Shown: positions 45,844-53,849 of the stretch, one piece after another
How positions within the stretch are numbered: position 1 is the first letter of the stretch
Layout of the letters: each line of letters starts with the position of its first letter
Translations under genes and position numbers: made by a program
DNA from: Brachybacterium ginsengisoli
GTDB lineage: Bacteria > Actinomycetota > Actinomycetes > Actinomycetales > Dermabacteraceae
Assembly: GCF_002407065.1 (NCBI RefSeq)
Contig: NZ_CP023564.1
Span: forward strand, 2,728,001 to 2,792,000
Direction: 5' to 3'
Length of the DNA stretch: 64,000 bases
The notes under the pieces: model-generated
What the model was told of the DNA's origin: nothing
The model's input: the letters and a program-made list of their open reading frames with translations, nothing else
Database searches by the model: none

Positions 45844-46458
45844 ATGGCCGACTGGAAGACCTACGCGAAGGCGGCGCAGAACACCGCCCGCAAGCAGGCT
45901 CCCGGGGCGAAGGACGCCGCCCGTCGGGCCTCCGGCCGAGCCGGCGCCTATGTCCGTGCCGCCGAGCGGGCGATCGACGAGGGCCGCCGACCGGACGATG
46001 CGCCGCGCCGCGCCGAGCGGGACCGGGCGGACGATCGTCGCTCGCAGGACCACCGGGACCAGGAGCACCGCCCGGAGCACCACCGCCCGGAGGACCGCCG
46101 GGACCAGGAGCACAGGGACCGGGAGCACGGCACCGGCGGCACCCGCCCCACCTCCTCGCGCACGAGCACGGCGCCCCGGCCCGCCCTCGACACCGACAAG
46201 CTGTCACGGGACGCCGCGGCCTACTACACCGTGGCCAGCCGCCGCGTGTCCCGGGTGAACATCATCCCGAGGATCATGCGGGCGCTGCGCGACGCCCTGC
46301 TGATCGGCCTCTCGCTGTTCATCATCTGGGGCGTGCTGGCCGCCGCCGGCATTCCGATCCCCTTCACCACGGTGCTGATCATCGTCGGGGTGATCGTGGT
46401 GGTGAGCTTCGGCGCCGGGCTGTACGCGCAGTGGAAGCGATCTCGCGACGCCGGCTGA
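45844..46458 (+). CDS. membrane protein with charged His/Asp/Arg repeat
   Basis: A 204-residue protein in three parts: a basic amphipathic N-terminus (AAQNTARKQAPGAKDAARRA), a very polar region at about 55-98 made of D/E-R-H repeats (DHRDQEHRPEHHRPEDRRDQ), and two hydrophobic helices at about 145-195 (LLIGLSLFIIWGVLAAAGIP and the following one). No family recognised. The His-rich stretch could bind metal; that is speculation. It follows the 45494 gene by 14 nt. Confidence 0.65.
   Translation: MADWKTYAKAAQNTARKQAPGAKDAARRASGRAGAYVRAAERAIDEGRRPDDAPRRAERDRADDRRSQDHRDQEHRPEHHRPEDRRDQEHRDREHGTGGTRPTSSRTSTAPRPALDTDKLSRDAAAYYTVASRRVSRVNIIPRIMRALRDALLIGLSLFIIWGVLAAAGIPIPFTTVLIIVGVIVVVSFGAGLYAQWKRSRDAG
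46042..46130 (+). repeat. imperfect short repeats coding for D/E-R-H units
   Basis: Imperfect 6-12-nt units of the GACCACCGG/GAGCACCGC kind encode the polar repeat of the 45844 gene; two longer blocks (CCGGGACCAGGAGCAC) recur. Confidence 0.6.
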
Positions 46459-46480
46459 TGCCCCTCCCGCGGCGCACGGG

Positions 46481-46486
46481 TACCGT
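46481..46486 (+). promoter_or_regulatory. -10 element, leaderless promoter of the VOC gene
   Basis: TACCGT ends 6 nt before the ATG at 46493. Confidence 0.45.
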
Positions 46487-46492
46487 CGGCCC

Positions 46493-46912
46493 ATGACCTC
46501 TGCCCCACCGCCCCGCACCGGGCTCCATCACCTCGAGCTGTGGACGGCGGATCTCGCCGTGGCCGCACCGGCCTGGGACTGGCTGATGACGTCCCTGGGC
46601 TGGGCCCCGGAGCGCGTCGAGGGCTGGGAGCTGGGCCGCATCTGGCGCCACCGCGATGACTCCTACCTGGTGCTCGAGCAGTCCGACGACGTCCAGGGGG
46701 CATCCTCGGAGCGCCGCCGCCCCGGCATGAACCACCTCGCGCTGCGCGTCGCCGACCGGGGCGCTCTGGATGCGATCCGGGCCGAGGCGGCGCGGCACGG
46801 CTGGCACGAGCTGTTCGCCGACCGCTACCCGCACGCCGGCGGCGAGGACCACGTGGCGTGGTACGCCGAGGACCCCCACGGCATCGAGGTCGAGCTCGTC
46901 GCCGTCGGCTGA
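46493..46912 (+). CDS. VOC (glyoxalase/bleomycin-resistance fold) family protein
   Basis: A 139-residue single-domain VOC protein: LHHLELWTADLAVAAPAWDW with the first metal-type His, a central GMNHLALRVADRGALDAIRA with another, and DHVAWYAEDPHGIEVELVAV with the last Glu. This set fits metal-dependent lyases/dioxygenases or binding proteins; the substrate is unknown. It converges with pcrA with 8 nt between stops. Confidence 0.85.
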   Translation: MTSAPPPRTGLHHLELWTADLAVAAPAWDWLMTSLGWAPERVEGWELGRIWRHRDDSYLVLEQSDDVQGASSERRRPGMNHLALRVADRGALDAIRAEAARHGWHELFADRYPHAGGEDHVAWYAEDPHGIEVELVAVG

Positions 46913-46920
46913 GCCGATGC

Positions 46921-49770
46921 TCAGAGCTTGGTGATCGCGGCGTACCGCAGCACCAGGCGCTTGGTCCCGTGCGGGGCCTTGAACTGCACCTCGATCTGGG
47001 TCTTCTCGCCCTGCCCGGCGACCTCGGTGACGGTCCCCATCCCGAAGGAGTCGTGGGTGATCCGGTCCCCCACCGCGAGCTGCGGGAGCTGGTCGGCCGG
47101 GGTGGCCTTGCGGCCGGAGCCGAGGCTGGGGCGCTTGATGTCGCTGCGCCCGCCACCGATGCCGCCGCTGAAGGACGGGCCGCGCCCGCCGCCGCTGGAA
47201 TGGCCGCCCGAGCCTCCACGACCGCCGGAGCCGCCGTATCCGCCCGACCCGCCGGAGTAGCCGCCGCCGAAGCCGGCCCCGCCGAGGGTCGATCCCGCGC
47301 GCGCCACGTCGAGCACGCTCTCGGGCACCTCGTCGAGGAAGCGGCTGGCCGGCATGTACTGGGTCTGGCCCCAGAGGGAGCGCATCTGCGCCCGGGTCAG
47401 GTAGAGCTTCTCGCGGGCGCGGGTGATGCCCACGTAGGCCAGGCGGCGCTCCTCCTCGAGCTCGTCGGGATCGCTCAGGGTGCGGTTGTGGGGGAAGGTG
47501 CCGTCCTCCATGCCGGTGAGGAAGACGACCGGGAACTCGAGCCCCTTGGCCGTGTGCAGCGTCATCAGGGTGACGAACTGATCCTCCTCGCCGGGGATCT
47601 GGTCCGCATCGGCCACCAGCGAGACCTTCTCCAGGAAGCGGTCCACGAGGCTCGCCTCGGGATCATCCGGTGCGGTCAGCTCGGCGTCCGGTGCGGTCCC
47701 GACCTCCTGCGGAGCCGTGCCCCGGGCACCGGCGCTCCCCTGCTCGGCGCTCCCGGGCTCGGAGCTCTCCGCCTCACCGCTCTCGGCGCTCTCGCCGCTC
47801 TCGGCGCTCTCGGCGCTCTCGGCGTCCTCGTACTCGCTGGCGACGGCGTCGGCCTCCTCGACCTGCGCCTCGAACTCGGCGGCGACGCTGACCAGCTCGG
47901 CGAGGTTCTCCAGGCGGGACTCGTCCTGCGGGTCGTCGCTGTCCTGCAGCTCGGCGTAGTAGCCCGAGCGCTGCAGGATCGCCTCGATCAGATCCGCGGG
48001 ACCGGAGCCGTCCTCGGCCAGAGCGCGCAGGTCGTCGAGCATCGCCACGAAGGTGCGCACCGCGTTCAGCGACCGGGTGGCGATGCCGGGTGCCTCCTCG
48101 GCGCGGCGCAGGGCCTCGCCGAAGCCGATCCGCTCCCGCTCGGCGAGCATCGCGATGACGGCCTCGGCCCGATCGCCGATGCCCCGCTTGGGGACGTTGA
48201 GGATGCGGCGCAGGTTGATCTCGTCGGCCGGGTTGGTCAGCACCTGGAGATAGGCGATCGCGTCCTTGATCTCGCGGCGCTCGTAGAAGCGGGTCCCGCC
48301 GACCACGCGGTACGGCAGGCCCACACGGATCAGCTGGTCCTCGAGCGCCCGGGACTGGGCGTTGGCCCGGTAGAAGATCGCGATGTCACCGGCACCGCGG
48401 CCGTCGTCCACGAGGGCATCGATCTGCCGCCCGATGTACCGGGCCTCCTCGCGCTCGTCATCGGCGACGTAGAGGGTGATCTGCTCGCCCTCGCCCTGAT
48501 CGGTCCACAGGTTCTTCTTGCGCCGCCCGGCGTTCTCCTCGATCACGGAGTTCGCGGCGGTGAGGATGTTCTGGGAGGAGCGGTAGTTCTGCTCGAGCAC
48601 GATCGTGCGGGCCGAGGGGAAGTCCTGCTCGAACTCGACGATGTTGCGGATGGTCGCGCCGCGGAAGGCGTAGATCGACTGGTCCGAGTCGCCCACCACG
48701 GTGAGATCGGCGCGCGGGTCGTCCCCCACCAGCTCCCGCACCAGCTGGTACTGGGCGGTGTTGGTGTCCTGGTACTCGTCCACCAGCAGGTGGCGGAAGC
48801 GGCGGCGGTAGCCCTCGCGGATCGCCGGGTTCTCCCGCAGCAGCGTCACCGTCAGACCGATGAGGTCGTCGAAGTCCACCGCGTTGGCCTGACGCAGCCG
48901 CTCGGTGTAGTTCGTGTAGATCCGGGCGAGGGTGCGCTCGAAGGGGTTCTTCGCGCTCTCCGCCTGGTCGGCGAAGTCGATCGGGTCCACGAGGTCGTTC
49001 TTCAGCGTGGAGATCCGTGAGGCCAGGGCGCGCGGAGCATGCTTCTTCGTGTCCAGCTCGAGGTCCTTGGCGATCGTCGTGATCAGCCGCAGGGAATCGG
49101 CGCTGTCATAGATGGTGAAGGAGCTCTTCAGCCCGGCGGCGGCCGCGTCCCGGCGCAGGATCCGCACGCAGGCGCTGTGGAAGGTGGAGACCCACATGCT
49201 GCGGGCGACCGGACCCACCAGCTCGCCCACGCGTTCGCGCATCTCGGCGGCGGCCTTGTTCGTGAAGGTGATCGCGAGGATCTCGCCGGGCGAGGCCTCG
49301 CCCGAGCGCAGCAGATGGGCGATGCGCCGGGTGAGCACGCGGGTCTTGCCCGATCCGGCGCCGGCGACGATGAGCAGCGGGGATCCGCGATGCTCGACGG
49401 CCTCCCGCTGCGCCGGGTTCAGGCCATCGGTGAGCTCGGTGAGCCCGGCGGCGACGAATCCGGGCACCGGACCGCCCGGCACCGGACCGCCGGGGCCGGG
49501 CCGGTCCGCCGAGCGCTGCGGGCGGTGGTCCGCGGCGGGCGGGGGCAGAAGCTCGTCCTCGGGCGGCGGCGCGTCGTCGTACGGGGGCTCCTCGTCGTAC
49601 GGGGGCTCCTCGGGGGCCGGCGGCTCCTGCGCGAGCGGGGCCTCCTCATCGGGTTCCGACCCTCCCTGCGGCGCGACAGGATCGCCGTCGCGGGTCTGCG
49701 GCGCCACCGACACCCCGTCGAGGCGGCGGAAGGCGTCGGGCAGCGAAAGGTCGTCGAAGAGAGAGCTCAT
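46921..49770 (-). CDS. pcrA: ATP-dependent DNA helicase, UvrD/PcrA type
   Basis: A 949-residue superfamily 1A 3'-5' helicase, longer than the usual ~750. It opens with a ~115-residue acidic/Pro-rich extension (PPYDEEPPYDDAPPPEDE). Core motifs: Q-motif LNPAQREAVEHRGSPLLI, Walker A VAGAGSGKTRVL, LLVDEYQDTN, GDSDQSIYAFRGA, LTLMTLHTAKGLEFPVVFL and VGITRARE. About residues 635-690 hold an acidic Ala/Glu/Ser insert made of 9-nt DNA repeats. The C-terminus has a Gly/Ser-rich stretch, then a PcrA-type end (VGDRITHDSFGMGTVTEVAG), a Tudor-like module that binds RNA polymerase in known PcrA/UvrD. Roles: mismatch and nucleotide repair, transcription-replication conflicts. Confidence 0.95.
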   Translation of the reverse strand: MSSLFDDLSLPDAFRRLDGVSVAPQTRDGDPVAPQGGSEPDEEAPLAQEPPAPEEPPYDEEPPYDDAPPPEDELLPPPAADHRPQRSADRPGPGGPVPGGPVPGFVAAGLTELTDGLNPAQREAVEHRGSPLLIVAGAGSGKTRVLTRRIAHLLRSGEASPGEILAITFTNKAAAEMRERVGELVGPVARSMWVSTFHSACVRILRRDAAAAGLKSSFTIYDSADSLRLITTIAKDLELDTKKHAPRALASRISTLKNDLVDPIDFADQAESAKNPFERTLARIYTNYTERLRQANAVDFDDLIGLTVTLLRENPAIREGYRRRFRHLLVDEYQDTNTAQYQLVRELVGDDPRADLTVVGDSDQSIYAFRGATIRNIVEFEQDFPSARTIVLEQNYRSSQNILTAANSVIEENAGRRKKNLWTDQGEGEQITLYVADDEREEARYIGRQIDALVDDGRGAGDIAIFYRANAQSRALEDQLIRVGLPYRVVGGTRFYERREIKDAIAYLQVLTNPADEINLRRILNVPKRGIGDRAEAVIAMLAERERIGFGEALRRAEEAPGIATRSLNAVRTFVAMLDDLRALAEDGSGPADLIEAILQRSGYYAELQDSDDPQDESRLENLAELVSVAAEFEAQVEEADAVASEYEDAESAESAESGESAESGEAESSEPGSAEQGSAGARGTAPQEVGTAPDAELTAPDDPEASLVDRFLEKVSLVADADQIPGEEDQFVTLMTLHTAKGLEFPVVFLTGMEDGTFPHNRTLSDPDELEEERRLAYVGITRAREKLYLTRAQMRSLWGQTQYMPASRFLDEVPESVLDVARAGSTLGGAGFGGGYSGGSGGYGGSGGRGGSGGHSSGGGRGPSFSGGIGGGRSDIKRPSLGSGRKATPADQLPQLAVGDRITHDSFGMGTVTEVAGQGEKTQIEVQFKAPHGTKRLVLRYAAITKL
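47779..47824 (-). repeat. 9-nt tandem repeats in pcrA
   Basis: About five copies of a CTCTCGGCG-type unit encode Ala-Glu-Ser repeats in the acidic insert. Confidence 0.65.
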
Positions 49771-49779
49771 GAGGGTTCC

Positions 49780-49785
49780 AGGATA
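49780..49785 (-). promoter_or_regulatory. -10 element of pcrA
   Basis: TATCCT on the minus strand ends 9 nt before the ATG at 49770, so the leader would be absent or 2-3 nt. Confidence 0.45.
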
Positions 49786-49788
49786 GGG

Positions 49789-49822
49789 CCGGGCCCGACA
49801 GCGGGGAGGCTGTCGGGCCCGG
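49789..49822 (-). terminator. hairpin terminator after the 49879 gene
   Basis: A 14-bp perfect stem (49789-49802 with 49809-49822) and 6-nt loop, between the small membrane protein gene and the pcrA promoter. Confidence 0.7.
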
Positions 49823-49878
49823 TGCGGACGTGAGCAGGTGGATGCGAGCCTGTCATGGCAGGTCGCCTCGACAGAGGC

Positions 49879-50214
49879 TCAGACGAACACGGCGATGATC
49901 ACGTTGAGAACGATCGCGGTGGGGATGCCGAACCACACCGCGGAAGTGGTCTCGGGGCCCTTCTTCTTCGCGATGTAGGCGAGGACCAGGGCGACCACGC
50001 CGATCAGCAGCTTGACGCCCAGCTTCATGTGGTTCGGGTCGCCGACGATCGAGACCAGGGCGGCGAGCACGAGCCCGGTCACCACGGCACCGGCGACGGC
50101 ATGGGGCATCCCCGGGTTCGGCTGGCGGGTGCGGGCGGCGGCCACCCAGGTGCCGAGCGCGACGGCCCAGCAGATCAGGTGCAGCACGACGAGGAGGGAG
50201 AGCAGGAAGGACAT
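49879..50214 (-). CDS. small four-helix membrane protein
   Basis: A 111-residue very hydrophobic protein with four helices (LLSLLVVLHLICWAVALGTW; AVAGAVVTGLVLAALVSIVG; LGVKLLIGVVALVLAYIA; and a C-terminal AIVLNVIIAVF). A His in the first helix and another in GDPNHMKLG might bind haem or metal, but no known family is clear. The start is decided by the -10 element 6 nt upstream. Confidence 0.7.
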   Translation of the reverse strand: MSFLLSLLVVLHLICWAVALGTWVAAARTRQPNPGMPHAVAGAVVTGLVLAALVSIVGDPNHMKLGVKLLIGVVALVLAYIAKKKGPETTSAVWFGIPTAIVLNVIIAVFV

Positions 50215-50220
50215 GTCCGC

Positions 50221-50226
50221 ATGCTA
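50221..50226 (-). promoter_or_regulatory. -10 element, leaderless promoter of the 49879-50214 gene
   Basis: TAGCAT on the minus strand ends 6 nt before the ATG at 50214, although GGACATG sequences are also present. Confidence 0.5.
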
Positions 50227-50263
50227 GGTCCTCGCCCCTGGATGGAGCCTGCCCGCCGCGTGC

Positions 50264-50269
50264 GAGAAT
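50264..50269 (+). promoter_or_regulatory. -10 element, leaderless promoter of the 50276 gene
   Basis: GAGAAT ends 6 nt before the ATG at 50276. Confidence 0.4.
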
Positions 50270-50275
50270 CGCCGC

Positions 50276-51439
50276 ATGTCAGCGGCCTCCCCCGATCCCT
50301 CCGACTCCCCCGACCCCGGGGGCGCAGCGCCCCGTCCGCGGGCGGATCCCGGGCGGGCCGACGGGGGTGGGCATCATCCCGGCGGCCTCGGCCGGCTCGA
50401 GGACGAGCTCGCGGAGCTCGACGCGGAGCGCCCGCCGCGCCTGACCCGCGGCCGCGTGATCGCGGGCCTGGTCTCGGCCGCGCTCGTGATCGCACTGCTC
50501 GGCTGGGCCCTGCCCTGGGCCACGGGGACGAGCTGGGGCGACATCGCCGGGACGCTGGTGTCGCTGCCCGCCTGGGCGGTGCCCTCGGTGGTGATGCTCG
50601 GGGCAGGCGCACTGCTGCTCGAAGCCGTGACGGTGCGCGTGGCCCTGCCCGGATCGCGCTGGTCCGGTGTCCTGCTGGCGCATCCGGCCGCCGGGGCCAC
50701 CTCGCTCGCCATCCCGGGAGGGGGCATCCTCGGGCTGGGCCTGATGGGGTGGATCCTGCGCCGCTCCGGCCTCGCCCTGCCCGTCATCCTCACCGGGATC
50801 ATCGCCGCCTCGCTGGCGGAGATGGTGCTCACCTCGGTGCTCATCCCCCTGCTGGGCCTCGGCGCCTACGCGATCTCCCCGATGCTGTCCCCGGTCGGGG
50901 TCGCGCTGCCCGGGGCGGTCTGGGCCGCGGTGGTGGCCGTGCTCGGAGCGGTGATCGCCCTGGCCCTGACGCTCGTCCTGCTGCGCCGCGGCGTGCTGTC
51001 CGCCCTGCTGGACCAGTTCTCGACGCAGCTCCCGGAGGGCGTCGCCCCCGTGATCCTCGCCCAGCGCGATGTGCTCGTGGAGATGCTGCGTCGGCGGTGG
51101 GTGCCGCTGCTCGCACCGACCCTCGGGGCCCGGGTGCTGCAGTGGGTCGCGCTGGTCCTCGCGATCCAGGCGGTCGGCGCCGAGGTGCCGTGGCTGCTGA
51201 CGGTGGCGATCTTCGCGCTGGGCCGTGTGCTGTCCCTGGTCCCCCTGACTCCCGGCGGCGCCGGGGTCACCGAGACGGTCGGGGCTGCCGCGCTGGTCGC
51301 CCTCGGGGTCGTGGCGGCCGATGCCGCCGCCGCGATGCTCCTGCTGATGGTGACGATGCTGCTGGTCCCGCTGCTCGCCGGGGCGCTGACCACGGTCCTC
51401 ACCCTGACCCTCGCCCCGGACCGCCGCTCGGCGGCCTGA
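50276..51439 (+). CDS. YbhN/UPF0104-type (LPG synthase transmembrane region-like) protein
   Basis: A 387-residue membrane protein. A ~60-residue Pro/Asp/Arg-rich cytoplasmic start is followed by about eight helices. The family signature SLVPLTPGGAGVTETVG near residue 330 is typical of the transmembrane half of lysylphosphatidylglycerol synthases/flippases, here without the soluble transferase domain. It may act in lipid flipping or envelope transport; no substrate evidence. It converges with the 51459 gene. Confidence 0.8.
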   Translation: MSAASPDPSDSPDPGGAAPRPRADPGRADGGGHHPGGLGRLEDELAELDAERPPRLTRGRVIAGLVSAALVIALLGWALPWATGTSWGDIAGTLVSLPAWAVPSVVMLGAGALLLEAVTVRVALPGSRWSGVLLAHPAAGATSLAIPGGGILGLGLMGWILRRSGLALPVILTGIIAASLAEMVLTSVLIPLLGLGAYAISPMLSPVGVALPGAVWAAVVAVLGAVIALALTLVLLRRGVLSALLDQFSTQLPEGVAPVILAQRDVLVEMLRRRWVPLLAPTLGARVLQWVALVLAIQAVGAEVPWLLTVAIFALGRVLSLVPLTPGGAGVTETVGAAALVALGVVAADAAAAMLLLMVTMLLVPLLAGALTTVLTLTLAPDRRSAA

Positions 51440-51458
51440 CCGGGCCGGCACGGTCCGG

Positions 51459-51935
51459 TCAGTCGGCCTCGTCGTAGTCGGGGGTGTCGATGCCGAGGGT
51501 GTGGGACGGGTGCGCGAGGAAGCCGTCCTCCGCACCGGGCAGCAGCGGGAAGCCGCCGATGCTGGCGCCCTGCGCCGTGCCGACGAAGGCGGCGACGTCC
51601 TCCACGTGATGGTGGGCGTCGTCCCCGCGCCCCAGGAATCCCGCGCCGGCGTATCCGCCCAGGCGCCGTCCCGTGCTGCGTTCGGCGGCGGTGGCGGCGG
51701 CATCGAGCCGCCGCGCGCTGGACCGCAGACCGCTCGCGATGCGTCCCAGCTCGGGATACTCCTCGAGGGTCCAGCGCTGGTGGATCTCCTCGCCGACCCC
51801 GCGGACGCCCGGGTCCTGGGCGGCCGAGAGGTCCACGATGGTGTTCGCCAGCCGCAGCCGCAGAAGCGTGAGCCGGTCGGCGGCATGCCTCATCGAGGCG
51901 GCCTGTCCCCGCATCGAACGCGGTTCAGCGATCAT
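51459..51935 (-). CDS. hypothetical helical protein
   Basis: A 158-residue protein. The first ~90 residues look like two long helices (RHAADRLTLLRLRLANTIVD, then ELGRIASGLRSSARRLDAAA), slightly reminiscent of WXG100/ESX-type helical hairpins, but no W-x-G is present. The rest is Gly/His-rich and acidic (GRGDDAHHHVEDV). No recognised family. The start is taken as ATG 51935; GTG 51953 is possible. Either start overlaps the upstream hydrolase stop (51925), so translation is coupled to it. Confidence 0.55.
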   Translation of the reverse strand: MIAEPRSMRGQAASMRHAADRLTLLRLRLANTIVDLSAAQDPGVRGVGEEIHQRWTLEEYPELGRIASGLRSSARRLDAAATAAERSTGRRLGGYAGAGFLGRGDDAHHHVEDVAAFVGTAQGASIGGFPLLPGAEDGFLAHPSHTLGIDTPDYDEAD

Positions 51936-52992
51936 CGCTCCGGTCCTTCCCACGGCGATCCGTCGGCGCCTCGCCGAGGTCCTCGGCCCGATCGGACTCC
52001 CTCATCGTAGGCGCGGAGGGGAAGGACGTCTCCAGCCAGTCGTCCAGGAGATCGAGCGCCCTGGAGCGCGCGTCGGCGTCGGAGAGGAAGACGTCATGAC
52101 GGGCGCCGGCGACGGCCTCGACCCGCACCTGCGGTCCCAGGGCGCGGGCCGCCGCGGAGAGGGAGCGCACGTCCAGCACCGTATCCGCCCGGCGCATCTC
52201 CTCGGTGAACCGCGGCCGGATCCGCGTGCGGTCGGCATGGAGGACGAGGACGGGGAGCGCGAGCGGTCCGGCGGCGGCGAGCCGTCGCTGACCGTCGAGG
52301 ACCGCGTTGAAGGTGACCGCCGGGAAGGGGTGGCCGCCCGGGGGCTTCAGAGCGAGGTCGTACTCATAGGCGCCGCCGAAGTCGCGGTGGCTCGCGCGGG
52401 CGAGGTGGTCCCGTCCCGCGGGGAAGATCGGTCGGCTCTGCAGGCGCTCGGCGAGCAGGCGCACAGGTGCCTGGGCGAGCATCCGAGTGGTCGAGCCGAG
52501 ATGCATCTCGAGCCAGGGGGAGTTCAGCACCAGCCCGCTCACGGTGCGGGGATGGCGCTGGGCCCACAGCGCCGCGGTGAGGCCACCGGTGGAATGTGCG
52601 AGCAGCACCGGCGGCCGGTGTCGTCCGATGATCCGGAGCGCAGCACCGATCTCGGCGTCGTACCGGCTGAGGTGGTCGACCGCCGTGGCGGTCTGTCCGG
52701 GCAGGAGGCTGCGTCCGTGCTTGCGGAGGTCCAGCCCCCAGACGTCGTGCCCGCGTCGGCCCAGATGCGCCATCAGCGCGCCGTCGAGGATGTAATCGGA
52801 CCAGCCGTGCATGAGCAGCACCGGCGGTCGAGCGGGGTCAGCCGCCGGCGCGACACCGGGAGTCGCCCCGGAGTCTGCAGGGCCGTCGGCCTCGCGGTGG
52901 ATCAGTGTTGCGACCAGCGGGCCCTCGTCGTCGGCCCCGAGATCGATACGGTGCGTCTCGTACCCCTCCCCGAGGAACGGGTCGGTGCTCAC
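51925..52992 (-). CDS. alpha/beta hydrolase (monoacylglycerol lipase-like)
   Basis: A 355-residue serine hydrolase: PPVLLMHGWSDYI with the oxyanion region, nucleophile Ser in VLLAHSTGGLTAALWAQ, ALPVLVLHADRTRIRP for the acid and GARHDVFLSD with the His. The lid region is at about 180-230. The family cleaves lipid esters; the substrate is unknown. The start is GTG 52992, overlapping the bldC-type gene stop by 4 nt. The C-terminal ~25 residues are polar. Confidence 0.85.
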   Translation of the reverse strand: MSTDPFLGEGYETHRIDLGADDEGPLVATLIHREADGPADSGATPGVAPAADPARPPVLLMHGWSDYILDGALMAHLGRRGHDVWGLDLRKHGRSLLPGQTATAVDHLSRYDAEIGAALRIIGRHRPPVLLAHSTGGLTAALWAQRHPRTVSGLVLNSPWLEMHLGSTTRMLAQAPVRLLAERLQSRPIFPAGRDHLARASHRDFGGAYEYDLALKPPGGHPFPAVTFNAVLDGQRRLAAAGPLALPVLVLHADRTRIRPRFTEEMRRADTVLDVRSLSAAARALGPQVRVEAVAGARHDVFLSDADARSRALDLLDDWLETSFPSAPTMRESDRAEDLGEAPTDRRGKDRSDDR

Positions 52993-53207
52993 ACGTCCTT
53001 GGAGCTGTCGCGCAGCAGCTCGACGACCTCGTCCCGGCGGTAGCGTCGATGCCCGCCCAGGGTCCGCATGTAGGTCAGCTTCCCCGCCTGCGCCCAGCGC
53101 GTCACCGTCTTGGGGTCGACATGGAACATCTTGGCCACCTCCGCGGGGGTCAACAGCTCCGTCGCGCCCTCATCGTCCGCGGAGCTGTTCTCCGTGGCTC
53201 CATCCAT
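52989..53207 (-). CDS. bldC: BldC-type MerR-like DNA-binding protein
   Basis: A 72-residue small winged-helix protein matching Streptomyces BldC: ELLTPAEVAKMFHVDPKTVT, then RWAQAGKLTYMRTLGGHRRY. BldC oligomerises head-to-tail on direct repeats and sets the timing of development in Streptomyces; non-sporulating actinobacteria also carry it. The ATG at 53207 gives the family length. It overlaps the alpha/beta hydrolase gene by GTGA. A TAGTCT -10 with TTGCCA upstream predicts a ~70-nt leader with a hairpin. Confidence 0.92.
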   Translation of the reverse strand: MDGATENSSADDEGATELLTPAEVAKMFHVDPKTVTRWAQAGKLTYMRTLGGHRRYRRDEVVELLRDSSKDV

Positions 53208-53255
53208 AGGAGGTCCGACCTTTCGCTGCTGGTACCCGGGCGCATCCTCGCCGGC

Positions 53256-53275
53256 TCGGCATGACCTCATGCCGA
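53256..53275 (-). promoter_or_regulatory. inverted repeat in the bldC leader
   Basis: Nine-bp arms (TCGGCATGA and TCATGCCGA) separated by 2 nt. As DNA it is a dyad suited to a dimeric regulator; as RNA it would form a hairpin at the 5' end of the bldC leader. Confidence 0.45.
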
Positions 53276-53285
53276 CACGGGTCAC

Positions 53286-53316
53286 AGACTAATCGGTAAG
53301 ATCCCTGTCCTGGCAA
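53286..53316 (-). promoter_or_regulatory. bldC promoter
   Basis: On the minus strand TTGCCA (53311-53316) and TAGTCT (53286-53291) with a 19-nt spacer; the start of transcription would be near 53279. Confidence 0.45.
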
Positions 53317-53537
53317 ACGAACACCCAGGATTGCGCGAAGATTCCGCAGTTCGGACTTACCGGACAACTGTCGAGGCCTCGCCCTGCGCAGGGGCGCCGC
53401 GAAGGGATGTCCGGCACGTCTCACGCCTCGGAGTTCGCCGGACAGCAGGGCGCTCATGTACCCTGAGCGAACGAAACTAATGCCATCTTCCGGGCCGACA
53501 AGAACGCCCGGCAGCCGACGCACAGGGGGTCAGATCC

Positions 53538-53738
53538 ATGGGTCGCGGCCGACAGAAAGCCAAGCACACCAAGGTGGCACGGGACCTCAAGTACTACAGC
53601 CCGCCGACGGACCTCACGGCACTGCAGCGTGAACTGCAGTCCCAGCGAGGCGAGGTCTCCAGCATCGAGGGAGACGACCGGGCCGAGGACAGCGACGACT
53701 GGGCCGACGAGGACGCTCCGTCCGCACGACGTCGCTGA
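53538..53738 (+). CDS. DUF3073 family small protein
   Basis: A 66-residue very polar protein with the family's N-terminal signature MGRGRQKAKHTKVARDLKY, followed by YYSPPTDLTALQREL and an acidic tail (SIEGDDRAEDSDDWADEDA). Function unknown. The family is found near purM and bldC in many actinobacteria, as here. It ends at a strong bidirectional hairpin shared with purM. Confidence 0.85.
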   Translation: MGRGRQKAKHTKVARDLKYYSPPTDLTALQRELQSQRGEVSSIEGDDRAEDSDDWADEDAPSARRR

Positions 53739-53766
53739 GGACGCCGGCACGCGCCGGCAGCACCGT

Positions 53767-53812
53767 GACACAGCAGGAGGGCCGACCCGAGGGTCGGCCC
53801 TCCTGCTGTGTC
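53767..53812. terminator. bidirectional hairpin between DUF3073 gene and purM
   Basis: A 22-bp stem, 53767-53788 with 53791-53812, with almost no loop; the most stable hairpin in the window. Confidence 0.85.
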
Positions 53813-53849
53813 CGGCAGGGCTGATCCCCCGCCGGACCTGGCCCGACGG

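Larger units (their letters stand above)
53208..53537. other. 330-nt divergent promoter region between bldC and DUF3073 genes
   Basis: No gene. For bldC (minus): TAGTCT at 53286-53291 and TTGCCA at 53311-53316, 19 nt apart. Within the bldC leader lies an inverted repeat (53256-53264 with 53267-53275). For the DUF3073 gene: TACCCT at 53459-53464, predicting a ~65-nt leader. Three CCGGACA-like words occur at about 53363, 53410 and 53439; they may be operator half-sites but are short. Confidence 0.5.

Noticed and set aside
51459-51935. WXG100/ESX secretion substrate.
   Set aside because: The helical pattern is suggestive, but no W-x-G turn or nearby secretion genes exist.
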